NCBI GenBank assembly: GCA_001263235.1
Contig: LGRD01000012.1
Coordinates: forward strand, 1-64,000
Reading direction: 5' to 3'
Length of the DNA stretch: 64,000 nt
From: Methylibium sp. NZG
GTDB taxonomy: Bacteria; Pseudomonadota; Gammaproteobacteria; Burkholderiales; Burkholderiaceae_C
The position numbers and the translations under genes are program-made. A model generated the notes under the pieces. That model was not told the DNA's origin. It saw only the letters and a program-made list of their open reading frames with translations, and made no database searches. The stretch's first letter is position 1. Each line of letters opens with the position of its first letter. Of this stretch, positions 8,981 through 17,409 are shown one piece after another.

Positions 8981-9346
8981 CGCGTATTGGGGGGTTGTAT
9001 TGGCAAGCAAGGCAGCTCCTTCGCCGGGTAGCGCGCCGGGCGGCGCAGAGGCCGCCGGTGGCACGCAGGTTGGGGTGGCGCGGGGCTGGCTTTGGGCTGG
9101 CTTGGCGGGGTCGGGGGCGCAGCAGGAACATCGCTCTGCGCGCTCGCTGCAGTGTAGAACTGCGTTGTGCCGTCGGCGTTGTGCGGCCGGCGTTGTGCGG
9201 CCGGCGTTGTGCGGTCGGCGTTGCGCGACCCGCACTCTGCGGCCCGTCCCCGGCGCCGCTGGCAAGCAGCGACTCGTGGTCTGGAACGAGCGCCGCCGAC
9301 TTCGGCAATGCACTCACGAGCCACGCACGTGCCCAGGGCGCTCTCA
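8981..9346. other. Non-coding spacer between hmuV and the Bug gene
   Basis: This 366-bp GC-rich stretch lies downstream of the hmuV stop and upstream of the Bug start, both on the minus strand. It holds a 14-bp tandem repeat (9160-9229) and some G/T-rich near-repeats around 9070-9110. No hairpin followed by a T-run and no convincing promoter was recognised, although the Bug promoter should lie here. Confidence 0.55.
9160..9229. repeat. 14-bp tandem repeat, about five copies
   Basis: The unit CGGCGTTGTGCGGC occurs twice exactly (9174-9187, 9188-9201), then with one mismatch (9202-9215) and with a few more (9216-9229). A degenerate copy precedes them (9160-9173). It lies between the hmuV stop and the Bug gene and is not part of a recognised gene. 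Confidence 0.85.
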
Positions 9347-10174
9347 TCACGGCGAGTGCGCTGCAGCGGCGGATTCGTCAGCGGAGGCGGCAGGCGATCG
9401 CAACTGGGGCACAGCGAGCACGGCAATGCTCCCAGCGCCCTCGTCAACGCGGCGCAAGCCGATGCCGTACAAACGTTCGAGTGGCCGCACAGCGCGCACA
9501 TCGGGCGGCACGTCGGCCTGCAGGCGACCCTGGCTCAGCAGCCACAGTCGCTCGAAGCCGGCCAGCGCCTGGTTGATGTCGTGCAGCACCGCCACCAGGG
9601 CGTGGCCGCGTTCGCGCGTGAACTGCTGCATCGCCTCCATCAGCTCGAACTGCAGGCCGGGGTCGAGTGCCGAGAGCGGCTCGTCCACCAGCAGCAAGCC
9701 GCCCCGCACGTCCCACAGCTGCGCGAACACGCGCGCCAGTTGCACGCGCGCCTGCTCGCCGCCGGACAGTGTGTCGAAGCGCCGGCCGACGAAGTGCTCA
9801 GCCTGCGCGGCTTGCAGCGCCTGCACCGCGATCTGTGGCTGCTGCGGGTCGGGCTCGCGCGCCATGCGGCCCAGGGCCACGACCAACTCCACCGGCATGC
9901 CGAACGCCACGCTGTGAGACTGCGGCAACACCGCCCGCCGGGCCGCCAAGGCCGCAGCACGCCAACTCTGCAGCGGCTTGCCCTCGAACAGCACCGTGCC
10001 TTCGTGGGCGCTTCGCTCACCCGCCATCAGCTTGAGCAGGGTGGACTTGCCAGCGCCGCTGGGCCCGAGCAAGGCGATGCGCTCACCCGCTTCCACCGCC
10101 AGATTGAACGGCCCGAACCCACGGCCGGGCAGGCGGGTGGTGGCCGAGGCAAGGCACAGCAGCCGCGCCTTCAT
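9347..10174 (-). CDS. hmuV: HmuV: haem ABC transporter ATP-binding protein
   Basis: 275-aa ABC ATPase that would power haem import through HmuU. Walker A is GPSGAGKST, the Q-loop region reads VLPQSHSVAFGM, the signature is LSGGEQARVQLARV, Walker B is GGLLLVDEP, and the switch His is in VLHDINQAL. Length and order match HmuV/FecE-type proteins. It is the last gene of the haem operon, and its start overlaps the stop of the preceding methyltransferase gene (ATGA), so translation is probably coupled. Confidence 0.9.
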   Translation of the reverse strand: MKARLLCLASATTRLPGRGFGPFNLAVEAGERIALLGPSGAGKSTLLKLMAGERSAHEGTVLFEGKPLQSWRAAALAARRAVLPQSHSVAFGMPVELVVALGRMAREPDPQQPQIAVQALQAAQAEHFVGRRFDTLSGGEQARVQLARVFAQLWDVRGGLLLVDEPLSALDPGLQFELMEAMQQFTRERGHALVAVLHDINQALAGFERLWLLSQGRLQADVPPDVRAVRPLERLYGIGLRRVDEGAGSIAVLAVPQLRSPAASADESAAAAHSP

Positions 10175-11145
10175 GCATCGACACCGATGTTGGCGATGGC
10201 GTAGAACGGCACGCCGAAAGCGAGGCGAAACGCCGGGCCCATGAGGTTGTAGGGCCAGCCGTAGCCCTCCATCACTTGGTGCATTCCGTTGAGTCGCAGG
10301 CGCGGGTGCGGCGCGGTCAGTTCAGCCCAGTGCCTGAGGCCCCAACGGAACTGGGCATTCGTGTGGCGCACGCTGGGGTGCTTTTGCGCGCGGCCCACCG
10401 CCAGCCAGCACAGCGTGTCGAGCAGCAAGCGCGAGCCGGGCGGCGCGTGGTGGCCGAACTCGCGCAGCACGGCCTGCACCTGGGCTGGCTCCAGGTACAT
10501 CAGCACGCCCTCGCAGACCAGCAGCACCGGCGGCTCGTGCGGGCCGGCCGTTTGCCGGCTCGGCAAGCCCAGGCGCTGCCACCAGCCGGGCTGTGTGAGG
10601 TCGCACGCCAGGTTCATGCGGCCTTCGTCGATGCCGGGCAGCAGCCGCTCGCGCAGCGCGGTCACCTCGGGCAGATCGGCGTCGATCCAGCGGTTGGTGC
10701 CACGGTCCAGCCATTGAAAGTAGTGGCCCAGCCCCGCCCCCAGGCTGACCCCGGTGGCGCACGGCGAGCGCTCGAAGAACCGTTGCGCCAGGCCACGAAA
10801 AACGTGGCTGCGCGCCAGCACGCCGTACACGCTGACGCGATCGCGCAGGTACACAGACACATCGGTGCGCAGCGCGCGCAAGACGCGCCGGGCGCTGGCG
10901 TCGCCCAACGCCTGGCGCGGGAACAGCGCATCGCCGTGGGCACGCGCAGCCAGCGGAATCAGCAGCGTGGAGGCGACGGGGCCGAGGCCGCGCAGCGGGC
11001 CAATGGTGTTGCCGATGTTGCGGCTGATATCACCGCCGATGTCGCCGCCGTCGCCGTCATCAGCGTGCTCCACCCGCCACGGCAGCGGCTCGCGCTCGGC
11101 CTCCAGCATGTCGGGCGGCAAGAGTTCGTAGATCGATGGGTTCAT
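10171..11145 (-). CDS. LCM/TIGR00027-type SAM-dependent methyltransferase inside the haem operon
   Basis: 324-aa class I SAM methyltransferase resembling the leucine carboxyl methyltransferase/PPM1 family and the polyketide-type O-methyltransferases. The SAM loop reads VSLGAGLGHYFQWLDR, followed by an acidic WIDADLPEV segment and by VLLVCEGVLMYLEP, both typical of the family. The ATG at 11145 is chosen because CGGAGG precedes it by 9 bases; an in-frame ATG at 11196 overlaps the hmuU stop (ATGA). It sits between hmuU and hmuV, overlapping hmuV by 4 bp, so it is co-transcribed with haem uptake genes. Its substrate is unknown, and I know of no standard role for such an enzyme in haem import. Confidence 0.8.
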   Translation of the reverse strand: MNPSIYELLPPDMLEAEREPLPWRVEHADDGDGGDIGGDISRNIGNTIGPLRGLGPVASTLLIPLAARAHGDALFPRQALGDASARRVLRALRTDVSVYLRDRVSVYGVLARSHVFRGLAQRFFERSPCATGVSLGAGLGHYFQWLDRGTNRWIDADLPEVTALRERLLPGIDEGRMNLACDLTQPGWWQRLGLPSRQTAGPHEPPVLLVCEGVLMYLEPAQVQAVLREFGHHAPPGSRLLLDTLCWLAVGRAQKHPSVRHTNAQFRWGLRHWAELTAPHPRLRLNGMHQVMEGYGWPYNLMGPAFRLAFGVPFYAIANIGVDA

Positions 11146-11192
11146 GTCGAAAACCTCCGTGCTGCGCAGCGCGGCGCTTGCCTTGAAGCCGT

Positions 11193-12275
11193 TCATGCGT
11201 GCCCACCTTGCTGCCGCGCCACACCACGCAGCAGAAACAAAAACGCCGGCCCGCCGATCAGCGCGGTGAAGATGCCGACCGGAATTTCGGCCGGAATGGT
11301 CACGGTGCGGGCCACCGTGTCGGCCACCAGCAGCAGCAGCGCGCCGGCTGCCATGGCCAGCGGCAGCACGCGGCGCTGGTCGGCACCGGCCAAGCCGCGC
11401 ACCATGTGCGGCGCCATCAGGCCGATGAAACCGATCAGCCCGCACCACGCCACCGCCAGCGCACACAGCAAGGCGACGATGGCGATGAGCCGGCCGCGCA
11501 GCCGCGCCACGTTCACGCCCACGTGCGCGGCCGCGGCTTCGCCCAGGGCGAGCGCGTTGAGCGAGTGAGCAAGCCGCCGCGCCTGCCAGAAGCACAGCGA
11601 AAGCGCCGCGGCCAACACACCGACGATGAGCCAACTCGCGCCGGCCAGCGAACCCAGCGTCCAGAAGGTGAGGCTGCGCAGTTGTTCGTCGGTGGCAAGG
11701 TAGGTGCACAGGCCGACCACGGCCATCGTCAACGCGTTCAGCGCCAAACCGGTGAGCAGCAAGCCGGCCACTGAGCCGGGCGTGAGCCAGCGGGCGATGC
11801 GGTCCAGCGCCACGCACACCGCCAGCGCGCCCACGAAGGCCGCCAGCGGCAGCACCCACAGGCGCCAGGCCGGAGGCACCGCCATCTGCGCGCTGGCAAG
11901 CACGGTCAGCACCAGCGCTGCGGCGCAGGCGGCGCCGCTGGTCACGCCCAGCAGGCCGGGGTCGGCCAACGGGTTGCGGAACAGGCCTTGTGTGAGCGCG
12001 CCGCACAGGCCGAGCGCCGCACCCACCAGCGCCGCCAGCAGCGCACGCGGCAGGCGCAGGTGCCACAGCACGTGCGCTCCGCCGCCGGTGGCTTGCTCGG
12101 TGAGCGGGGCCCACCAGTCGGCAGCGCTCACCTGCACGGCACCGAATTGCACCGCCAGCGCCAGGGCCACCGCCAGCGCCGCCCACAAAGACAGCGCCAG
12201 CACGCGGCTCACCGGCCAGCGGCCGACGGCGTCGGCGGGCAGTCCTGATCGGCGGAGCAGGGCTTGCGTTGTCAT
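11193..12275 (-). CDS. hmuU: HmuU: haem ABC transporter permease (FecCD family)
   Basis: 360-aa very hydrophobic integral membrane protein with about nine to ten predicted helices. FecCD/BtuC hallmarks are visible: LRLPRALLAALVGAALGLCG near residue 75, NPLADPGLLGV, and the cytoplasmic coupling segment GLIGFIGLMAPHMVR near residue 285. With HmuT and HmuV it would carry haem across the inner membrane. It lies downstream of hmuT after a 153-bp gap holding a 12-bp tandem repeat, and its stop overlaps the upstream alternative start of the methyltransferase. Confidence 0.9.
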   Translation of the reverse strand: MTTQALLRRSGLPADAVGRWPVSRVLALSLWAALAVALALAVQFGAVQVSAADWWAPLTEQATGGGAHVLWHLRLPRALLAALVGAALGLCGALTQGLFRNPLADPGLLGVTSGAACAAALVLTVLASAQMAVPPAWRLWVLPLAAFVGALAVCVALDRIARWLTPGSVAGLLLTGLALNALTMAVVGLCTYLATDEQLRSLTFWTLGSLAGASWLIVGVLAAALSLCFWQARRLAHSLNALALGEAAAAHVGVNVARLRGRLIAIVALLCALAVAWCGLIGFIGLMAPHMVRGLAGADQRRVLPLAMAAGALLLLVADTVARTVTIPAEIPVGIFTALIGGPAFLFLLRGVARQQGGHA

Positions 12276-12372
12276 GGCGCTTCAGCGACGGGTCGGCGGT
12301 CGCGGGGGTTCGTGGGTGGCGCGTCGGCTGCAGTGGCGGCGGCTTGCGCAGCGGCTTTGCGATGGCTCGCGG

Positions 12373-12420
12373 GGCGGCTCGTGTGGCGGCTCGTGCGGCG
12401 GCTCGTGCGGCGGTTCATCC
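12373..12420. repeat. 12-bp tandem repeat between hmuT and hmuU
   Basis: Four consecutive 12-bp units with consensus GGCGGCTCGTGC lie at 12373-12384, 12385-12396, 12397-12408 and 12409-12420, the last diverged. They lie in the 153-bp gap between the hmuT stop and the hmuU start. On the minus strand this would be in the transcript leader of hmuU. Confidence 0.85.
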
Positions 12421-12428
12421 AGCCCGCC

Positions 12429-13409
12429 TCACGCCTTTGCAAACAAACCATCGGCCAGCGCCGCCACGGCCTGCGGCAGGCGGGGGCCGAAGCCGACCAG
12501 CAGCAGCGCTTCGAGCGAGACCACGCGCCGCGCGCGGCCGGCCGGGGTCTGCGCCAGGCCGGGCAGGCGCAGCAGGCCGTCGGTGCCGCCCACGGCCTGC
12601 AGGCCCTGGTCGGTGCCCAAGATCACATCCGGCGCGGCGGCGATCGCCGCTTCAGGCGTGAGCGGCTTGTAGCCGGTGAAGGCGTCGGCAAACACATTCA
12701 CGCCACCGGCGTAGCGGATCATCGCGCCGGCCCCGGTGTCGCCGCCGGCCACGCGCACCTGCCCGATGCTGTGCGACAGCACGAACAGCACGCGCGGTGC
12801 GGCTTTGCCCGGCGCCAACAGTTTGGCCACCCGCTCGATGGTGGCCTGCCACTCCCGCTGCAAACGATCCACCAGTGAGTTGCCCGCCTCCACCCGGCCG
12901 CTCAGCTCGGCGAGCTTGCGCGTGCGAGCGAGCACACCTTCGAAGCGGTGGTCGCCGTCCAGCACCACCAAGGGCACGCGCGCGGCTTCGAGCTGGCGCA
13001 GCACGGCCGGCGGGCCGGCGTCTTCGCTGGCCACCACCAGCGTGGGCCGCAGCGACAGCACGCCCTCGGCCGACAGACTGCGCGCATAGCCCACGCTCGG
13101 CAGGCTGCGCGCCACCTCGGGGTAGAGCGAGGTGGTGTCCACGCCCACCAGGTCGGCCTGTGCGCCCAGCGCGTACAGCGTTTCGGTGAGCGCGCCGCCC
13201 ACGCTGACGATGCGGCGCGGGCTTGCGACCGCGGCCGTGGGGGCCAGTGAAGGCGCCTGCGCCACGCTGTTGCCGCACACGAACGCTGCCATGCCGGCCA
13301 GCCATTGCCGGCGGTCGATGTGCAGCGGGCTGGTTGGGCCGCCCTCCCCGCTGCGCTCAGGCGCGAGCGTTGGGCACGGGCCGGCGCTGCGCGGGCTCAA
13401 GCCGCGCAT
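12429..13409 (-). CDS. hmuT: HmuT: periplasmic haem-binding protein
   Basis: 326-aa type III substrate-binding protein. After a leader with RRQWLAGMAAFVCGNSVAQA, probably the signal peptide with an unusually long N-region, it reads RIVSVGGALTETLYALGA and then TTSLYPEVARSLPSVGY. The Tyr in SLYP is a candidate haem ligand by analogy with ShuT/HmuT. VASEDAGPP, SHSIGQVRVAGGDTGAG and PDVILGTDQG are family-typical. The ATG at 13409 overlaps the end of hmuS; a later start closer to the signal peptide is possible. It delivers haem to HmuUV. Confidence 0.88.
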   Translation of the reverse strand: MRGLSPRSAGPCPTLAPERSGEGGPTSPLHIDRRQWLAGMAAFVCGNSVAQAPSLAPTAAVASPRRIVSVGGALTETLYALGAQADLVGVDTTSLYPEVARSLPSVGYARSLSAEGVLSLRPTLVVASEDAGPPAVLRQLEAARVPLVVLDGDHRFEGVLARTRKLAELSGRVEAGNSLVDRLQREWQATIERVAKLLAPGKAAPRVLFVLSHSIGQVRVAGGDTGAGAMIRYAGGVNVFADAFTGYKPLTPEAAIAAAPDVILGTDQGLQAVGGTDGLLRLPGLAQTPAGRARRVVSLEALLLVGFGPRLPQAVAALADGLFAKA

Positions 13410-14494
13410 GGCGTCGTCTCCCGCACCACCTCGTCCACCAGCGAGCGCCAGCTGGCCAGCTCCGGCACGCCCGGCTTGCGCTCGCCGAAGAACATGGCGA
13501 TGGTCTGGCCGGTGGCGTCGAACAGTTCGAGCGATGTCACCAACCCGTCGCTCGTGGGCTTGCCCACCACCCAGGCGCTGGCGATGTGGTCGGCGCGCAG
13601 GTGCAGGTTGAAGCCTTCGTCGAGCACGTTGAGCCACGGGCCCATCACCACGACGTGCTTCACCGCGCCGCTGTGGATCTGGATCATGCCGGGGTTGCCG
13701 ACGAACGCCATGATCGGCACGCCGGTGCGCGCCGCGGCATTGAGCATCAGCGGGGCGGCGTCGGGCTCCACGCGCTGTGCGAACTGCGGCTCGGCCAGGC
13801 GCAGCGCTTGCGTGCGTGAGACACCGTGGGTCTTGAGCAGGCCGAAGAACTCGTGCGTGTCGCGCATCGAGGCCCAGGCCTGGCGGAACGCGGACACGTC
13901 GATGACAGCGTCGGCTTGTTCGGCGTCTGCCGCTGGTGCAGGCTGCACGCTGATGCCTGCAGGCTGCTGCTCGGCGGCGAAGGCGGCGACCAGCGCGTCC
14001 CAGGCCGCCACATTGCTGGCGGCGCGCAGGAAGACCTTGTGGATCGCCACGCCCGCCGCGTCGAAGAACTGCAGGCTGCGTTGGGGGCCCTTCTCGGTCG
14101 CCTCGTCGATGGCAAAGCCGTGCGCCCAGCGGTGGTAAACAACGCGCAGGTCGATCGCGCCGCCCAGCACCAGCCCCATCTTCGCGTCGTTGCCGCCGCT
14201 ATGGCTGGCATTGGCGTAGGTGCCCGTCTTCTCGTGCACGCAAGACTCGTTGCGCGTGAGTGCCAACAATTCGCCCACCGGCTCCAGCGCCTGCACGATC
14301 TGCGGCCAGACGGGGCGCAGGCGCTGGGCCTTCATCAACCGGTCGGGCGCTTCGTCGGGCCGCGCAACGTGGGCGGCGACCAATTCGCCTTCGGACACGC
14401 CGAGTTGGGCGGCAATGTCGCGGTGCCGCGCCTTCGCGCCGCGCCGCATCGCGGTGAACGCTTCTTGAAGTGCGATGTGCTGAGAGGTTGTCAT
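13397..14494 (-). CDS. hmuS: HmuS: haemin-degrading/haem-trafficking factor
   Basis: 365-aa protein with the two-repeat HemS/ChuS/HmuS architecture. The N-terminal repeat contains LLALTRNESCVHEKTGTY and the C-terminal one FVGNPGMIQIHSGAVK, matching the conserved IQIHSG motif. The candidate axial haem His lies in MRDTHEFFGLLKTHG. It receives haem in the cytoplasm after HmuTUV import and stores or degrades it. The gene ends inside the start of hmuT (13-bp overlap) and follows hmuR by 110 bases. Confidence 0.92.
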   Translation of the reverse strand: MTTSQHIALQEAFTAMRRGAKARHRDIAAQLGVSEGELVAAHVARPDEAPDRLMKAQRLRPVWPQIVQALEPVGELLALTRNESCVHEKTGTYANASHSGGNDAKMGLVLGGAIDLRVVYHRWAHGFAIDEATEKGPQRSLQFFDAAGVAIHKVFLRAASNVAAWDALVAAFAAEQQPAGISVQPAPAADAEQADAVIDVSAFRQAWASMRDTHEFFGLLKTHGVSRTQALRLAEPQFAQRVEPDAAPLMLNAAARTGVPIMAFVGNPGMIQIHSGAVKHVVVMGPWLNVLDEGFNLHLRADHIASAWVVGKPTSDGLVTSLELFDATGQTIAMFFGERKPGVPELASWRSLVDEVVRETTPCAA

Positions 14495-14604
14495 GGAGCT
14501 TCCTTCAGGCGTTGAACAAAGATCGCCCCCAGGCCGACGACAAGCGTCGTCCGCCCCCCCGAGGGGGATGAGGAACTTCGGGCGGCCGTGCGTTTCCTCA
14601 TGCG

Positions 14605-16836
14605 TTAGAACTCATAGCGGGCCGAGACCTGCAGGCTGCGGCCGGGTGCGGTGTAGGCGTCTTTCACGGTGCTGTTGTCGGCCACGCCCCGCACGTCGGA
14701 CCAGCGCCAGTAGGTCTGGTCGAGCGCGTTCCTCAGGTTGGCGTGCAGCGACAAACTCGGCAGTGGGCGCCAGTAGGCGGCGAGGTCGAGCACGGTGGAG
14801 GCCGGCGTCACGAACGCCGGCGTGGTGCCCGTGGCCGTGCGGATCGGGTTGGCGCGGTCGGCCCCCTTGCCCTGCGCGTGCAGGGCAGTGGCGCTGTAGC
14901 CGAGCGAGCCGGTGTCGTAACGCAGGCTCAGCACAGTGCGCAAGGGCTCCACGCTGTCCAGTGGGGCGATCACGCCGTTGCGCTCGACGTACCCGCGAAC
15001 CAGCGCGCTACCGGCCTTGACCGACCAGCGCGTGTCGAGCTGCCACTCACCACGCAGTTCGATGCCGCGAATGCGCGCGCGGCCCAGGTTGACGAACTGA
15101 AAGACGGCCTGGCTGGCCACCGTGCCGGCCCCGCTGACCTGCTCTTGCGAGATGAAGTCGCGGTAACGGTTGTCGAAGGCCGCCACCTGCCAACGCACCG
15201 CCCCACGCTTGCCACGCACCCCCACCTCGACGCTCTCGGCCCGTTCCGCCTTCAGGTTCGGGTTGCCGATGCTGCGATAGAACGCAGCAAGGTTGGTGAA
15301 GCCGTTGTTCACCTGGTCGGGCGTCGGCGCGCGGAACCCCTTGGCCCATTGGCCGTAGGGCGCAAAGCCTGGGTCCAGCCGCAACATCACCCCCAGGCGC
15401 GGCGTGGCAGCCCGGTCCGACAGCGTCACCACGGCGCCGCCGGCGTAGCCGTCGGCCGAGGGCACGAGCTTGTACTGGTCCAGCCGCAGACCGGGGATCA
15501 GGCTGAAGACGCCGGCTTCGATCTCGTCTTGCACGAACACGCCGGCCAGCGTGTAGCGGGTGTCGGGGAAGGGCAGCGTCGGGTAGGTTTCGCCGGGTGG
15601 CGGCACGGTGCCGCTGCGAACACCGGTGAGGGTGCTGCGACTCAGGTCCACACCGTAGCTCAGGCGGTGAGCCAGGTCGGCGCTGCCGAAGTTGCTTTCG
15701 AATTGAGACGACAGGCCGAGCACGTTTTGCGTGTAAAGGTTGTCGCGCGTGCGGTCGGGTGAGGTGTTGCGGTCTTCGGCGGCGAACTGGCGCACCTCGG
15801 CGGCTTGGGTGTACAGGCGCGTTTCGGCCTTTTGCAGCCAGCCACCGCGCGGGTTGGCGTAGCGGTGCTCAAGCGAAACACGCTGGCGCTGCAGGCGATC
15901 GTCGGTGTCGAGGTCCAGCGTGCTGGTGCCGGCCAGCGGCGGCGTGGCGCGGGCCGAGTAGACCTCGGTGGTCTGGCTGCGCCGTTGCGCATCGAGGGTG
16001 AAGCCGATCTGGTGGTGGGGTGTCACGTCGTAGAGCACCTTGCCCAGCAGTGCGGGCGCCGAATAGTCCACCGGGTTGGGGGTGGTGCGGGTGCTGTTCT
16101 GAGCGTCGTTCGTGCCCTGGTTGTCGGTTTCATGGCCGCGCCGCAGGCTGGCCAGCAGCAGGCCTTGCCAGCCTGCACCGCGGGCTGCGGCAGCGACCGA
16201 GGTGCTGAAGGACTTGTCGACCGTGTCGTAGCCCAGTCGCGCGTACCCGCCGAGCGTCTGGCCCGCCTTCAGCACGTCGCGCGGATCGAGCGTGCGCAGG
16301 CTCAACACGCCGGCCAGACCGTCGCTGCCGTACTGCGTGGAGGCCGGGCCGCGCAGCACTTCGATGGACTGCGCGCCGTCGATGTTGAGGAAGTCGCCCC
16401 GCCCTGTCGCAAAGGAGCCGAACGAGAAGGCGTTGGGCACCCGAATGCCGTCCACCAGCATCAGCACCTGGTTGCCCTCCAGCCCGCGGATGTTGATGCC
16501 TTCGTTTCCGGCGCGGCCGGTGGCAGCGCCGGCCGCGGTGAAGCGTGTCGCAGCGGCGCGCACGGTCACGTCGATCTCGTTGCGGAACACGTCCTTGATG
16601 TCGCGCGCGCCGGAGCGTTCGATCTCGGCGGCGGGCACCACGGTGACGCTGGCGGGCACGTCGTCTGCCGCACGCTCGGTGCGCGTGGCAGTCACCGTGA
16701 TGGGGATCAGCGGGGCGGCCAGGGCGCCGCCGGCATCAACGGCAGGCGTCTAGGCAGTCGCGGGCAGCGTGGTCAATACGACCGACGAAGCAACAGCCGT
16801 CAGGGCGAGCCCGCCGAACGAGGTTTTGCGAAGCAC
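14605..16836 (-). pseudogene. hmuR: HmuR: TonB-dependent haem receptor interrupted by an in-frame amber codon
   Basis: Read through, this encodes about 743 codons of an outer-membrane TonB-dependent receptor: signal peptide, plug (VTATRTERAADDVPASVTVV, DVFRNEIDVTVRA, GLEGNQVLMLVDGIRVPNAF) and a 22-strand barrel ending in the expected Phe (QVSARYEF). The GTG at 16836 has AAGGA 7 bases upstream and starts MLRKTSFGGLALTAVASSVV, a good signal peptide ending LPATA. The next codon, number 29 (16750-16752), is TAG where CAG would restore ATA-QTPAV. Downstream starts exist (a GTG at 16695, giving 696 aa) but drop the signal peptide, so the product would not reach the outer membrane. Either a real nonsense mutation or a one-base sequence error. 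Confidence 0.85.
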
Positions 16837-16921
16837 GTGGATGTCCTTTTCATGGGCACGTGCTGGCGCGGGCTGGCCGTTGCGGGTCGGTTGTCGGGAT
16901 CGACCACCTTCAGTGCAATGT

Positions 16922-16940
16922 AATGCGAATCGCTCTCATT
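16922..16940. promoter_or_regulatory. Fur-like box, hmuR-proximal
   Basis: The 19-mer AATGCGAATCGCTCTCATT resembles the betaproteobacterial form of the Fur box. It lies in the 160-bp divergent region between hmuR (minus) and hemP (plus), about 86 bases upstream of the hmuR GTG. The AATGCGAATCG part recurs inverted at 16967-16985. Iron-dependent repression of hmuR is inferred. Confidence 0.65.
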
Positions 16941-16966
16941 CACAAGCCATTCGTTGAACAGTTGCA

Positions 16967-16985
16967 AACAAGAACGATTCGCATT
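16967..16985. promoter_or_regulatory. Fur-like box, hemP-proximal
   Basis: AACAAGAACGATTCGCATT is the inverted partner of the first box; read on the minus strand it is AATGCGAATCGTTCTTGTT. It ends 11 bases before the hemP ATG, so a bound repressor would overlap the hemP translation start or promoter. The two boxes together suggest coordinate control of both divergent units. Confidence 0.65.
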
Positions 16986-16996
16986 ACAGTGCCCAC

Positions 16997-17209
16997 ATGC
17001 AGGACAACCACTCCCCCGACGCCAACGTCCAGCCGATCGTGCCGACACCCCTGCCCCATGGCGAGAACGGCAGCCTGGCGGTGATGGCCCGACGCCGCTT
17101 TGGCAGCGCGCAGCTGTTCGGCGACACCACCGAAGTCGAGATCCAACACGGCGAGTCGCTCTACCGCCTGCGTCTGACCTCGCTCGGAAAGCTGATCCTC
17201 ACGAAGTAG
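16997..17209 (+). CDS. hemP: HemP/HmuP hemin uptake protein
   Basis: 70-aa small soluble protein of the HemP family. A variable N-terminus rich in Pro and His is followed by the conserved domain RRFGSAQLFGDTTEVEIQHG and YRLRLTSLGKLILTK. Homologues (HmuP in Bradyrhizobium, HemP in Burkholderia) are needed for expression of haem-receptor genes and seem to act as regulators or co-activators. Here it is transcribed divergently from the hmu operon behind a Fur-like box. That arrangement fits a regulatory role on hmuR. The next gene on the same strand is the DUF2325 gene 200 bases away. Confidence 0.9.
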   Translation: MQDNHSPDANVQPIVPTPLPHGENGSLAVMARRRFGSAQLFGDTTEVEIQHGESLYRLRLTSLGKLILTK

Positions 17210-17409
17210 CCAGACGCCCCCACCCCCGCCAGCCCCCGCCAGCACGCACCCGACCCAAGGAACAACGTGCTGCGACGAATTCTTGCGACACCGGCGCGGC
17301 CCGCGCGCGCAACCACTTCGGCACAGGCGGCTGCGGTGGCGGGCCAAACGAAGCCAGCGCACCTGCCCGCATGCCGGCTCGACAGCGGCCCGCCCGCAGG
17401 AAGCGTCTG

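Noticed and set aside
9160-9229. CRISPR-like array
   Set aside because: Units are 14 bp and directly abutting with no spacers, so this is a simple tandem repeat.
10171-12186. A single 671-aa fusion of permease-region sequence with the methyltransferase
   Set aside because: The upstream half is an out-of-frame reading of hmuU; the methyltransferase has its own ribosome-binding site at 11145.
14605-16695. hmuR as an intact gene starting at GTG 16695
   Set aside because: This start lies after the amber codon and removes the signal peptide, while the sequence upstream of the TAG encodes an excellent one in the same frame.
16954-17409. N-terminal extension of the DUF2325 protein overlapping hemP
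   Set aside because: The frame is open but the translation is Arg/Pro-rich noise, hemP is the clear gene there, and an AGGAAG site precedes the ATG at 17410.
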